From JAVRLB01 sp049965455 (GTDB lineage: Archaea; Thermoplasmatota; Thermoplasmata; Thermoplasmatales; ARK-15), in the NCBI GenBank assembly GCA_049965455.1, contig JBMFWH010000040.1, forward strand, positions 1-12,600: DNA of 12,600 bases, in the 5' to 3' direction. A program made the translations under genes and the position numbers. Shown here one piece after another: positions 1 to 6,432 of the stretch. Each line of letters starts with the position of its first letter. The first letter of the stretch is position 1. The notes under the pieces were generated by a model. That model worked only from the letters and a program-made list of their open reading frames with translations, did no database searches and was not told where the DNA came from.

Positions 1-76
1 GTTCAATGAAACTCCACTCATGGGTGGATTGGGAGCCCAGCAACAAGCTCCGAAGCTTTAGCGAGGAGTAGTTGAC
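1..76 (+). mobile_element. Right end of an IS200/IS605-family element (cut by the window edge)
   Basis: The first 76 bases hold the last codons of a TnpB frame, then a stem-loop and a GTAGTTGAC-like terminus. The stem is CTCC (48-51) with GGAG (65-68), and inside it GC-TTTA-GC. This matches the general form of IS605-family right ends, where the hairpin precedes the cleavage site and also forms the 3' part of the omega (reRNA) guide RNA. The exact boundary, near 74-76, is inferred. The bases just after it (from about 77) belong to a nuclease gene remnant, so the element appears to sit inside or next to that gene. Whether the upstream part is intact cannot be seen. Confidence 0.72.
2..61 (+). 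CDS. tnpB: TnpB (IS605 OrfB) C-terminal tail, partial
   Basis: The visible frame encodes FNETPLMGGLGAQQQAPKL and then a TAG stop at 59-61. A short tail rich in Gly, Pro and Gln after an NET-type motif is typical of the extreme C-terminus of TnpB, the RNA-guided nuclease of IS200/IS605 elements, and the gene end overlaps the element's terminal hairpin as it normally does in this family. The zinc ribbon and RuvC residues would lie upstream of the window, so activity cannot be judged. The call rests on a 19-residue tail plus the flanking hairpin, so it is moderately sure. Confidence 0.6.
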   Translation, partial: FNETPLMGGLGAQQQAPKL

Positions 77-355
77 AGAACTGATAAGAATCTTTAAAGA
101 TCGAGAGGAATCCGGCAAGAATGATAAGATTCTAGTGCAGAAATGGGAGCATTCATTAAAAACGAGCATGGACGAAAAGGACTGGAAAATATTTGTGCTT
201 TCAAGTTTGCATATGTAGGCACTGAGACTGCCACAAAATTGCTGGATCATTTTAAGAGCATAGAGAACGTTTCAAAGGCGAGTGTCATGGACCTGAAGAA
301 AGTGAAGGGGATAGGTACCAATAAAGCTCGCAAGATTTATGAAATACTGCATTGA
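77..355 (+). pseudogene. C-terminal remnant of a Hef/XPF-like repair nuclease, frameshifted
   Basis: Two frames together give one coherent nuclease tail. The frame at 78-215 encodes ELIRIFKDREESG, QKWEHSLKT and DEKDWKIFVLSSL; it hits TAG at 216. The overlapping frame from about 212 encodes YVGTETATKLLDHF and VKGIGTNKARKIYEILH, a tandem helix-hairpin-helix unit like the C-terminus of archaeal Hef/XPF (ERCC4) nucleases, which cut forked and branched DNA. Restoring one base near 210 would give SSL-P-YVGTETA, as in an ordinary (HhH)2 domain. The ERCC4 nuclease core is absent because an IS605-type end abuts at about 76. An ATG-initiated 70-aa frame at 143-355 exists, but its first 22 or so residues are a shifted reading of the old gene and it has no clear ribosome site, so I treat it as not real. 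Hef and XPF cannot be told apart from this fragment. Confidence 0.72.
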
Positions 356-360
356 TTTGT

Positions 361-1509
361 CTATAACAATGCTTTCAGCGCATCCAAATGTTTTTCATCT
401 ACAATTCTGGCCTCTTCATAGATCTTGTCAACATCCGATTTTTCTATTTCTCCACCACTGTTTATTTTATCCCTGAGATCCTTCACAGTTTCGATAATTT
501 GCGTCTGTGATCTTACAGTCTCGTCCATCGCTTTGCTGTAAGTGATTTTTGTCGTGTTTGCCAATGCTCTGTGCAACTTTTCGGCATTTTCCCAGTACTC
601 TTTATTGTACGCTGCGTTTTCAACTCCAATAAATAACGGCTTGTAAAGCGAAATACATGGATTTGGGGAGTAAGTAAACCATAACAGCATAAATTTAGAG
701 CCCAGTTCAACGATCATTGAATTTGCAGTTTGAAATCTTCTCGTCAGAGACCCAGAATGCATGCAAATATCCTTATTCGATCCTTTTTTTGGTAAAAATC
801 CCGGCTCATTGTGCATTCTCATTATTTTCATAATCTCTTCTACTGTAACTTTTCCACTGGCAGAGTTTAGCATTTTTCTTGTAATTTCTGCTCTTTCATG
901 CCCTCTTCCAAAATGGGTATACAAAAAATCAGGTCTGAAATCGAGTTTTCCTTGTTCTTTGATGGATGCACTGTTCGAGATCGAGCCAAACCTGTCAATT
1001 TTTGCAGATATCCACGTTTTTCCAGATGTTTCCAGTATATATGATTCTTCTTTGTCGGCTATCATAAATGAGTTGTCATAATACTCATCCTTGTTTAAGC
1101 TGTTAGATCCACCCTGCCCGTATTCTTCTATGTATTGAGATATCGTCCTTAACGCTTCTTCTGCGCTCTTGCCTTTTTCCAGTCCTAACCGCAGTAGATC
1201 CATGCCAAGCAACCCTTTTTTTTCAAACTTTCGCTTTGTGAATAGGGCTTCATTACCAATAGCCACCCCATATTCATTTACTCCCATCTCTGCTCCCCAC
1301 ATCCAGTAAGGTCTAGAGATCACTATAGCATTGCTTTCCCCCGCAAAAGCGACATCTACATACGTGCATTTAACAGTTTTATCTCTCATAATCCTTGGAT
1401 AATATTCTACAAGCTGCGTCTCACCAGGCTCTCTGTCACTGTTCTTTGCAAAATAGGTAACGTTCTTATCTGCATTGTTCTGGTTCATAGATACCAGTGT
1501 ATCACACAT
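361..1509 (-). CDS. C69-family dipeptidase (Ntn-hydrolase, secernin-like)
   Basis: The protein begins MCDTLVSM and continues YFAKNSDREPGETQ, the hallmark of peptidase family C69 (U34). In that family an N-terminal Cys acts as nucleophile after removal of what precedes it, and the enzymes cleave dipeptides or related amides. The middle contains WGAEMGVNEYGVAIGNEA, also typical of Ntn-hydrolases of this group. A longer start at 1524 adds MLANS before the Met. I prefer 1509 because it puts the Cys at position 2 (382 aa) and because a TATA-like CTATAAAT (1533-1540) predicts a transcript start near 1510, making the gene leaderless. The preceding amidohydrolase gene ends at 1546, so the two are close but this gene has its own promoter. 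Downstream it converges with the nuclease remnant with five bases between. No signal peptide is seen, so it is probably cytoplasmic. Confidence 0.85.
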   Translation of the reverse strand: MCDTLVSMNQNNADKNVTYFAKNSDREPGETQLVEYYPRIMRDKTVKCTYVDVAFAGESNAIVISRPYWMWGAEMGVNEYGVAIGNEALFTKRKFEKKGLLGMDLLRLGLEKGKSAEEALRTISQYIEEYGQGGSNSLNKDEYYDNSFMIADKEESYILETSGKTWISAKIDRFGSISNSASIKEQGKLDFRPDFLYTHFGRGHERAEITRKMLNSASGKVTVEEIMKIMRMHNEPGFLPKKGSNKDICMHSGSLTRRFQTANSMIVELGSKFMLLWFTYSPNPCISLYKPLFIGVENAAYNKEYWENAEKLHRALANTTKITYSKAMDETVRSQTQIIETVKDLRDKINSGGEIEKSDVDKIYEEARIVDEKHLDALKALL

Positions 1510-1532
1510 ACTATTCGCTAACATTTAGTACG

Positions 1533-1540
1533 ATTTATAG
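1533..1540 (-). promoter_or_regulatory. TATA box for the C69 peptidase gene
   Basis: On the minus strand the sequence is GAAAACTATAAATC. The box is centred about 27 bases before the ATG at 1509, which fits leaderless initiation at the MCDT start. It is assigned by position and base composition only. Confidence 0.5.
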
Positions 1541-1545
1541 TTTTC

Positions 1546-2556
1546 TCAAAATAGTGTAAAAGGTTCTAAAAACGGATCAGACACGATCTTATAAGAACTG
1601 GATTTGAAAAACATACCTGAAACTTTTTTGCCTATTTCCAGCGGATTCTGTTTCAGGATCTTTAATGCGTTTACCGTGCTCATTTTCAGGATCTCCAGTG
1701 GATCTATGTGGCCATAGAGATTGGATATGCGGTATAAGAACTCCATTTCAGACCTTATAGACGGCGCTGTGAACATTCCGTTGTCAGTTCCTATCGCCAC
1801 ATTTATCTTATATTCTAACAATCGCAATATATGAGGCACTTCACTAAACTGAGAATTAGATTTCGGCGTAACAACAATAGATACGTTTTCCTGTTTTACC
1901 CGTTCCAGATCTGAATCTGTGGCTTTTAGCATGTGCACTAAAAATGCAGGCTTTAAGTCCAGTATGAAATCTATGTCTTCTCTTATTCTTTCGCTGGCAT
2001 GTATCGCAAAAATCTTGTTTCTATCAGAGACCTTCTTCCTGATCTTTAAGACTATGTCTTCAGGATAATCTGATATTGAGCTAAGCCCTATTCCTGCAGA
2101 GTTATCTAACAATGCATCTATTTCCTTTTCATTGAATTCGTCGTTTTTTGAGGGCCTGGACAATATCTGGCAATTCAGCTTATCAGGTAAAACTTCTTTT
2201 AATAGCTCAATACCGTAAATACCCTGCTCTCTAAAATCCAGGAATGTAGAAACATGCTCTTTGACCATGACCTTAAGGTTATTCATAATCTCAATTTGTT
2301 GCCTTTTCTTATTTACATGTTCCAGTTCTCTCGCTTTCAATCCGCCAGGACCAACTATGTCTGATATAGACCCTAGAGGCTCTTCCGTCATGAAAGAATC
2401 GCCCAGGTGAGTATGCATGTTTATAAAATATGGTAAAAAAACACCATTTAAAGCATCTGATCTTTCGGGAGTGATGTCAATAACCGTTTCATTCTCAATC
2501 TCTATCGTTCCATGAACCACTCTGTCATTCCATAATATTATGCCACTGAATTTCAT
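1546..2556 (-). CDS. Metal-dependent amidohydrolase, deaminase (cytosine deaminase/TRZ-ATZ) type
   Basis: The 336-aa protein has the amidohydrolase metal-site pattern in order: NMHTHLGD (His48, His50), IHASERI (His186, Glu189), LVHMLKA (His208) and IGTDNG (Asp258). The H-x-x-E arrangement at 186-189 is that of aminohydrolases acting on purine or pyrimidine-like rings, such as cytosine deaminase, guanine deaminase and chlorohydrolases. The substrate cannot be read from the sequence. It is shorter than most of that clade (400 residues or more), with a reduced beta-sandwich at the N-terminus and a short C-terminus. Its ATG overlaps the stop of the upstream KaiC-like gene by four bases, so the two are translationally coupled and belong to one operon with both ATPase genes. 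It is probably a cytoplasmic enzyme. Family assignment is firm; specific function is unknown. Confidence 0.82.
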   Translation of the reverse strand: MKFSGIILWNDRVVHGTIEIENETVIDITPERSDALNGVFLPYFINMHTHLGDSFMTEEPLGSISDIVGPGGLKARELEHVNKKRQQIEIMNNLKVMVKEHVSTFLDFREQGIYGIELLKEVLPDKLNCQILSRPSKNDEFNEKEIDALLDNSAGIGLSSISDYPEDIVLKIRKKVSDRNKIFAIHASERIREDIDFILDLKPAFLVHMLKATDSDLERVKQENVSIVVTPKSNSQFSEVPHILRLLEYKINVAIGTDNGMFTAPSIRSEMEFLYRISNLYGHIDPLEILKMSTVNALKILKQNPLEIGKKVSGMFFKSSSYKIVSDPFLEPFTLF

Positions 2557-3287
2557 AGTCTTACGCTTACGCCTTCCTCATTAATCAGCAGTTCATGGGG
2601 CTTAAAATCAAATGTCGTACCTCTCATTTTCAGGATCTGCAATGTTCTGTAATACGCGTTTTTCCGGACCTCTTTATTTAAAATTATAAATCCGTCTGAT
2701 AAAAGCAGCTCTGCGCTAAGATCTTCCACATTGCTGTCAACTGTCAGAACGGTTGTAACTTTCTTTTCAATAAAGAACCGAACAAGTTGATGAATTGCCA
2801 GATTTTTGCGTTCTTCTTCAATGCCATATTTTCTGAGTATAGTTAACGAATCCAACACAATTCTATCATATTTATTAGTCTCAAATTCTTTAGTCAGTTT
2901 CATAATTATAGACTCTATAGTCAACTCTCCTTTTTCAGCACCCTCTTTCATTTTACTGACTTTACTGATCTCTCCCTTTGCAGTAATATCGTGGACCGGA
3001 TAGCCAACAGTATAAAGAGAATGTGCAGGAACTGCATCCATCAGACTCATATTGTTCAACATCCACTTGAACGAACGCGTGATATTAGGTAAGAATACAG
3101 ATGGTGGTCTGTCTACAGCTATGTACATGCATTTTTCTCCGTTTCTTAACCCTTCCCACAAAAACCTGAGCCCTAATACTGTCTTTCCAGTGCCAGTGCC
3201 GCCTGACAAAAAGTAAACTCTTCCTGGAATCATGCCTCCATCCATCATTTTATCCAGCCCCTCTATTCCATATTTCACTCTTTTCAT
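2553..3287 (-). CDS. KaiC-like RecA-superfamily ATPase (intact P-loop)
   Basis: This 244-aa single-domain protein has a KaiC/RadA-type ATPase core: start motif GIEGLDKMMDGGMIPG, Walker A GGTGTGKT (29-36, Lys35), and Walker B DRIVLDSL (141-148, Asp146). Such proteins are common in archaea as ATP-dependent regulators, but partners are mostly unknown. At the position where KaiC carries its catalytic Glu pair after strand 2, this protein reads AVDRPPS (Asp59), so hydrolysis may be altered. It is the same length as, and lies four bases downstream of, a more degenerate paralogue, and shares features such as the DAVP segment (84-87), which points to tandem duplication. A GAGGCGAT ribosome site (about 3295-3302) lies inside the end of the upstream gene, eight bases before the ATG, supporting this start and operon expression. 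Its stop overlaps the amidohydrolase start. Confidence 0.83.
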   Translation of the reverse strand: MKRVKYGIEGLDKMMDGGMIPGRVYFLSGGTGTGKTVLGLRFLWEGLRNGEKCMYIAVDRPPSVFLPNITRSFKWMLNNMSLMDAVPAHSLYTVGYPVHDITAKGEISKVSKMKEGAEKGELTIESIIMKLTKEFETNKYDRIVLDSLTILRKYGIEEERKNLAIHQLVRFFIEKKVTTVLTVDSNVEDLSAELLLSDGFIILNKEVRKNAYYRTLQILKMRGTTFDFKPHELLINEEGVSVRL

Positions 3288-3291
3288 ATCT

Positions 3292-4026
3292 TCATCGCCT
3301 CTTCTTTAAAAATTCCTCATTTAAAACGAAACCATGTGTGGTTATGTCCAGCGGAAATCTTATAGTCTCAATAAAATCATCATATTTAATAACCTCTAGT
3401 TCTGCCTTTTTAGAAGGCTCTGGTTCTATAAGCCTCAAAACTGTATCCATGTACTTTTCAATATACTTAACATCTAAGAAATTATCCACGATGAATAATA
3501 CTGCCGCGCTAGTTGTACCCAGTATAAACTGAATGAACGCATGCATTCCTAGCTCGGAGTCTAAACCTCTCATATAAAATATTTTCAGTGCTGAAAGCGA
3601 ATCTATCACAATACGGTCATAATGACTTCTGTCAAATATATTTTTCAAAGTTTCACGTAATGCTAAAATGTCTACTTCCATTGTTTTCTTGAGCTCTGTG
3701 ATTTCTCCAAATCTCTCAGCGCCAGTGAAAAAAGTAACTTCTCTGTATGGCTGCATCTCTTTTTTCTTAGATGAAGGCACAGCATCAAATACAAATATGT
3801 CATCAATGTAAATCTCTTGATCTATTAAATCCTGTTTGATCTCCAGCGCAGGCTGTACCAATGACACATAAAGCACGTTTTCCCCTCTCTTCGAGCCTCC
3901 AGCTAAATACTGAAGCCCTAGCAAAGTCTTGGAAGAATTTGCACTGCCCACCAATAAGTTCAGCGAATTTTCATTAAATCCTTTCATATATTTTTCTAAC
4001 CCTTCTATTTCTATTGGAACTCGCAT
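3292..4026 (-). CDS. KaiC-like ATPase paralogue with degenerate Walker A
   Basis: The 244-aa product aligns by eye with its downstream neighbour: IEIEGLEKYMKG near the N-terminus, a P-loop position reading GSANSSKT (27-34, Lys33 kept), FVFDAVPSS (78-86) and Walker B DRIVIDSL (137-144, Asp142). The P-loop lacks the second Gly of GxxxxGK[ST], which is Ser here, and where KaiC has its catalytic Glu pair it reads LVQPA. It may therefore bind ATP weakly or not hydrolyse it, and could serve as a regulatory partner of the next protein; that is inference. It is the first gene of the operon. The ATG at 4026 lies about 25 bases after an AT-rich TATA region (4042-4060), so it is probably leaderless. A conserved upstream element sits at 4070-4092. 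Confidence 0.78.
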   Translation of the reverse strand: MRVPIEIEGLEKYMKGFNENSLNLLVGSANSSKTLLGLQYLAGGSKRGENVLYVSLVQPALEIKQDLIDQEIYIDDIFVFDAVPSSKKKEMQPYREVTFFTGAERFGEITELKKTMEVDILALRETLKNIFDRSHYDRIVIDSLSALKIFYMRGLDSELGMHAFIQFILGTTSAAVLFIVDNFLDVKYIEKYMDTVLRLIEPEPSKKAELEVIKYDDFIETIRFPLDITTHGFVLNEEFLKKRR

Positions 4027-4041
4027 ATCTGGAATTATAGT

Positions 4042-4060
4042 ATAATAATATAAAAAATTT
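4042..4060 (-). promoter_or_regulatory. TATA region of the KaiC-like operon
   Basis: The minus-strand sequence TTTTTTATATTATTATAC is centred about 25 bases before the ATG at 4026. This is the expected distance for a leaderless archaeal transcript. It is assigned by position and composition. Confidence 0.5.
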
Positions 4061-4069
4061 TGTTTTTAG

Positions 4070-4092
4070 CGACGCTGTCAATTTTTCGTTGA
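4070..4092 (-). promoter_or_regulatory. Upstream element, copy 1 (KaiC-like operon)
   Basis: The coding strand reads TCAACGAAAAATTGAC, then four bases, then TCG. It ends 43 bases before the ATG and about 19 bases before the centre of the TATA region. The two other copies in the window have the same orientation and spacing relative to their genes. The core is an inverted repeat (TCAA with TTGA), as expected for a dimeric regulator. Function is inferred. Confidence 0.5.
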
Positions 4093-4201
4093 AAATATTA
4101 AAAATAGCATCAGTTATCATACTACACATATTTCAAAAACTATTCAAATTAAATGATCCAGATAAAAGCTACGCCTTCGACAAAATGAAATAATAAGCAA
4201 T

Positions 4202-4226
4202 TATCAACGAAGAGTTGACATGATCG
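4202..4226 (+). promoter_or_regulatory. Upstream element, copy 2 (tRNA-Cys)
   Basis: The plus strand reads TATCAACGAAGAGTTGAC, then ATGA, then TCG. The first 18 bases match copy 3 exactly (8275-8292, other strand). The inverted repeat is TCAAC-GAAGA-GTTGA. It ends 50 bases before the mature tRNA and about 19 bases before the AT-rich TTAAAATT (4242-4249) that could be the TATA box. Function is inferred. Confidence 0.5.
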
Positions 4227-4240
4227 CAACACATAGAAAG

Positions 4241-4250
4241 ATTAAAATTG
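4241..4250 (+). promoter_or_regulatory. Possible TATA box of tRNA-Cys
   Basis: ATTAAAATTG lies about 30 bases before the tRNA 5' end, giving an expected transcript start near 4270 and a leader of a few bases. The whole region is AT-rich, so the exact box is uncertain. Confidence 0.35.
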
Positions 4251-4276
4251 ATAATTGTTATTATAACATTGCAGCC

Positions 4277-4349
4277 GGGTAGGTGGCAGAGAGGTTATGC
4301 GCGAGACTGCAGATCTCGTTTTATTAGGGTTCAAATCCCTACCTACCCT
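4277..4349 (+). tRNA. tRNA-Cys, anticodon GCA
   Basis: The cloverleaf can be folded by hand. The acceptor stem is GGGTAGG (4277-4283) with CCTACCC (4342-4348). The D arm runs 4286-4300 (GCA with TGC), and the anticodon stem is CGAGA with TCTCG around the loop CTGCAGA (4307-4313), giving anticodon GCA at 4309-4311. The T arm is TAGGG-TTCAAAT-CCCTA (4325-4341). The discriminator base is T at 4349, the U73 identity base of tRNA-Cys. There is no intron and CCA is not encoded. The variable loop of six bases (4319-4324) is slightly long. A T-run follows directly. It serves cysteine insertion at UGC and UGU codons. Confidence 0.95.
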
Positions 4350-4353
4350 TTTT
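4349..4353 (+). terminator. T-run terminator after tRNA-Cys
   Basis: Five T residues follow the acceptor stem immediately (the first is the discriminator base). Short T-runs stop archaeal RNA polymerase. The next 210 bases hold no gene that I can support. Confidence 0.5.
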
Positions 4354-4566
4354 AAGATGAGACTTTCTGTTCTTGTTAAAATTACTGACCTATTAGAAAC
4401 GATAGTGATCATAATATTTTTTGTACTGTTGGATACTCACTAAGATTTTTTATTTTAAGATATTAATTTTTTGCAAAGATCAAATCTAAATTCCCGTACT
4501 TTCAGGCATTCGATTAAGACAATATCAGATTCCTGAACTATTTAATGCTCTTTGAATCTATCAATT

Positions 4567-5334
4567 CTATAGTTTGCCCTCAATCTTCAATAGCTCTTTA
4601 TAGAAACTATTAACAATAAACGATTTTTCATACTCTTCAATTGGCATTTTTTTCTTTGCAATTTTTCTAAATCTCTGAGAATATTTCACATCCATGAGGA
4701 TCAGGTTTTCTGCATCAACTATAAATTTGCTATTTTTTTTATTATGTAGGCTATCTTTTACATCATCAATATCCAGTTTATGTAGCCCAACCTGCTGTAT
4801 TGCGCCTACTATCCTGCGAACCATATTCCACATAAAACTCTCTCCTACAATTTCTAAAACATAAAAATTATTTACTTTCTTAATAACTATTCTCTTGACC
4901 GTTCTTGTACTGTTCCTGCCATCAGCTTTAGAAAATGCTATGAAATCATGAGTTCCTAAAAATATATGTGCGCAGGCTTTCATCGTTTTTAGATCGTATC
5001 CCAGATCTAAAAAATAGTATTTATAAAATCTCTCAGATGCTATTCTAGGGTTGAAATCTTTGGTAGTTATAGCGTAAGAGTAAAAATATATATTGCGTAA
5101 TTGAGAATTCAATATGCCAAATACAGTTTTTACATCCATCTCAGTTTCTATCTTTATTACGTTTCCCATCGCTGATACGCCTCTGTCAGTCCTGCTAGCA
5201 CTTTTTAAATCCCCTGCAATTTTATATTTTTTCAACACTTTCAAAATTTCACCTTCAACAGTGATCTTATCTGGCTGCATCTGGTATCCTTCAAACTCAG
5301 AGCCCAAGTATGCAAATTTCAATAGCAAATACAT
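4567..5334 (-). CDS. truA: tRNA pseudouridine synthase A
   Basis: The 255-aa protein is TruA, which converts uridines at positions 38-40 of the tRNA anticodon arm to pseudouridine. The catalytic Asp50 sits in SASRTDRGVSA (45-55), the invariant RTDxGV motif. Other family marks are GSEFEGYQMQP near the N-terminus, DFNPRIASERFYKYYF (the NPR-A-R-Y strand) and ESFMWNMVRRIVG (the F-x-x-NMVRR motif). Length is normal for archaeal TruA. The ATG at 5334 is supported by an AT-rich TATA region (5349-5365 on the minus strand) centred about 24 bases upstream, so it is probably leaderless. It is divergent from the unknown gene at 5364/5436, and its 3' end faces the tRNA-Cys gene, though no functional link is implied. 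Confidence 0.95.
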   Translation of the reverse strand: MYLLLKFAYLGSEFEGYQMQPDKITVEGEILKVLKKYKIAGDLKSASRTDRGVSAMGNVIKIETEMDVKTVFGILNSQLRNIYFYSYAITTKDFNPRIASERFYKYYFLDLGYDLKTMKACAHIFLGTHDFIAFSKADGRNSTRTVKRIVIKKVNNFYVLEIVGESFMWNMVRRIVGAIQQVGLHKLDIDDVKDSLHNKKNSKFIVDAENLILMDVKYSQRFRKIAKKKMPIEEYEKSFIVNSFYKELLKIEGKL

Positions 5335-5348
5335 ATTAGCTTTAACTT

Positions 5349-5365
5349 ATTAAAAATATATTAAT
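5349..5365 (-). promoter_or_regulatory. TATA region of truA
   Basis: On the minus strand TTAATATATTTTTAATA is centred about 24 bases before the truA ATG. It overlaps the ATG at 5364 of the divergent frame, which is one reason to doubt that start. Confidence 0.45.
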
Positions 5366-5390
5366 GTTTTTGAGACTGAATGTGCAAAGA

Positions 5391-5408
5391 TTAAAAAATA
5401 TTTATATA
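5391..5408 (+). promoter_or_regulatory. TATA region of the unknown 329-353 aa gene
   Basis: TTAAAAAATATTTATATA is centred about 36 bases before the in-frame ATG at 5436. It would place the transcript start near 5425, after the upstream ATG at 5364. This favours 5436 as the start. Confidence 0.4.
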
Positions 5409-5435
5409 GACATAGGAAATATATTCACATCAGAA

Positions 5436-6425
5436 ATGCTAACATATTCAGATATAATCCTCAAAATGATGAGCGAGTACGGATATACAAAAATTGAGCA
5501 TGATCCTAAAGATTATTTGTTTTTAAGCTTAGGCTCTAAAACGCTTATAATATATGTTGCTCAAAAAAAGGTTACGGGAGAGGATGTGCTGAAACATGCC
5601 AGAACTTTAGAACAGTTAGATGGTGAAAAATACGTGATTTGTCTGAAAGACTATACCCCAGACGCTTTTGAAACTGCGCACAAATACAATATAATCTTAA
5701 ATAACAGAAAGGACCTAGCTAATGACATTGGGGAATTTGTTCTTAAAAAGATAGAAGATAAGGAAGAGTATAATTTAGAAGAGCTTTTTGAAGAGGAAAA
5801 TTTTGAGATAGAAGAGATAGAAAGAGAAGCTCCAGAAGCAGAAGCGGATAAAGATGCGATCCCTATCTTTCTAGAAGAGGTGCCGAAGCTGAATGAGCAG
5901 ATAATAAAACCGATTATCTCTAAAGAAGAGGCCATGATAAATGCGCAGAGGAAAATACATGGATTTAACATATCTCTGATATTAGTGCCATATTTAATTT
6001 TTGAGTTCAACTTGGACATTTACGTAGAGAATGAGCTTACCCCTAAATCTAAAAAAGGAATAATATGTGTAAATTTGAACACGCAACCTGAACATAAAGA
6101 GTTCATCTTTTTAGATAAAGGGCTGGAAACACTTTCATCAATACCTGAATCTCATGAACGATTAAAAATAGAGCTCGATTCAACAGAAGCTGAAGCTAAA
6201 GCTAAAAAAATCATACTTCTGGAATATTCAAAGTCAAAAGAAGACACCATTCCAAAAGAAAACGTGATTATTATCGAGAAAAAGAGGCAGAGACCAAAAG
6301 AAGATTCTATGAAACTGAACGAGTTGGGAATATATTATTGGCCTTACTGGGTGGTCAGTGGAGCACGTGGCACATTAAAAATGAACGCTGTTGACGGATC
6401 AGAAATTGAGAATACTGAGCAGTAA
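5436..6425 (+). CDS. Unrecognised protein with possible nuclease-fold N-domain and acidic linker
   Basis: I do not recognise the family. The frame is open from ATG 5364 (353 aa), but I prefer Met25 (5436, 329 aa) because the promoter-like sequence lies between the two and residues 1-24 look like translated promoter. In 353-aa numbering, residues 30-130 alternate strands and helices in a way that recalls Mrr-like restriction-endonuclease-fold domains (KTLIIYVAQKK, then KYVICLKDYTPDAFETAHKYN), but I see no clear D...ExK active site. Residues 133-165 are a Glu-rich linker. Residues 190-353 form a basic and beta-rich second domain with LVPYLIFEFNLDIYVEN and a terminal YYWPYWVVSGARG. No membrane segments are seen. 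It is divergent from truA and converges with the transglutaminase-like gene seven bases away. A DNA- or ligand-binding role is only a guess. Confidence 0.7.
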   Translation: MLTYSDIILKMMSEYGYTKIEHDPKDYLFLSLGSKTLIIYVAQKKVTGEDVLKHARTLEQLDGEKYVICLKDYTPDAFETAHKYNIILNNRKDLANDIGEFVLKKIEDKEEYNLEELFEEENFEIEEIEREAPEAEADKDAIPIFLEEVPKLNEQIIKPIISKEEAMINAQRKIHGFNISLILVPYLIFEFNLDIYVENELTPKSKKGIICVNLNTQPEHKEFIFLDKGLETLSSIPESHERLKIELDSTEAEAKAKKIILLEYSKSKEDTIPKENVIIIEKKRQRPKEDSMKLNELGIYYWPYWVVSGARGTLKMNAVDGSEIENTEQ

Positions 6426-6432
6426 TACATGT

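Noticed and set aside
143..355. ATG-started 70-aa HhH protein
   Set aside because: Its first part is an out-of-frame reading of nuclease coding sequence that makes better sense in the overlapping frame (78-215), and there is no ribosome site or TATA spacing for this ATG.
761..1081. Plus-strand 106-aa frame
   Set aside because: It is antisense to the C69 peptidase gene, whose motifs are clear, and has no family features.
2806..3532. Plus-strand short frames opposite the KaiC-like genes
   Set aside because: They are Ser-rich shadows of genuine ATPase coding sequence.
4154..4189. Tiny plus-strand frame (MIQIKATPSTK)
   Set aside because: It is eleven codons with no ribosome site and lies in the intergenic region between promoter elements.
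4500..4537. TTCAGG / CCTGAA inverted pair between truA and tRNA-Cys
   Set aside because: A six-base arm with a 25-base spacer in AT-rich DNA is likely by chance, and there is no terminator T-run.
5651..6019. Minus-strand 122-aa frame
   Set aside because: Its Ser-rich composition is the complement of the Glu-rich linker of the plus-strand gene.
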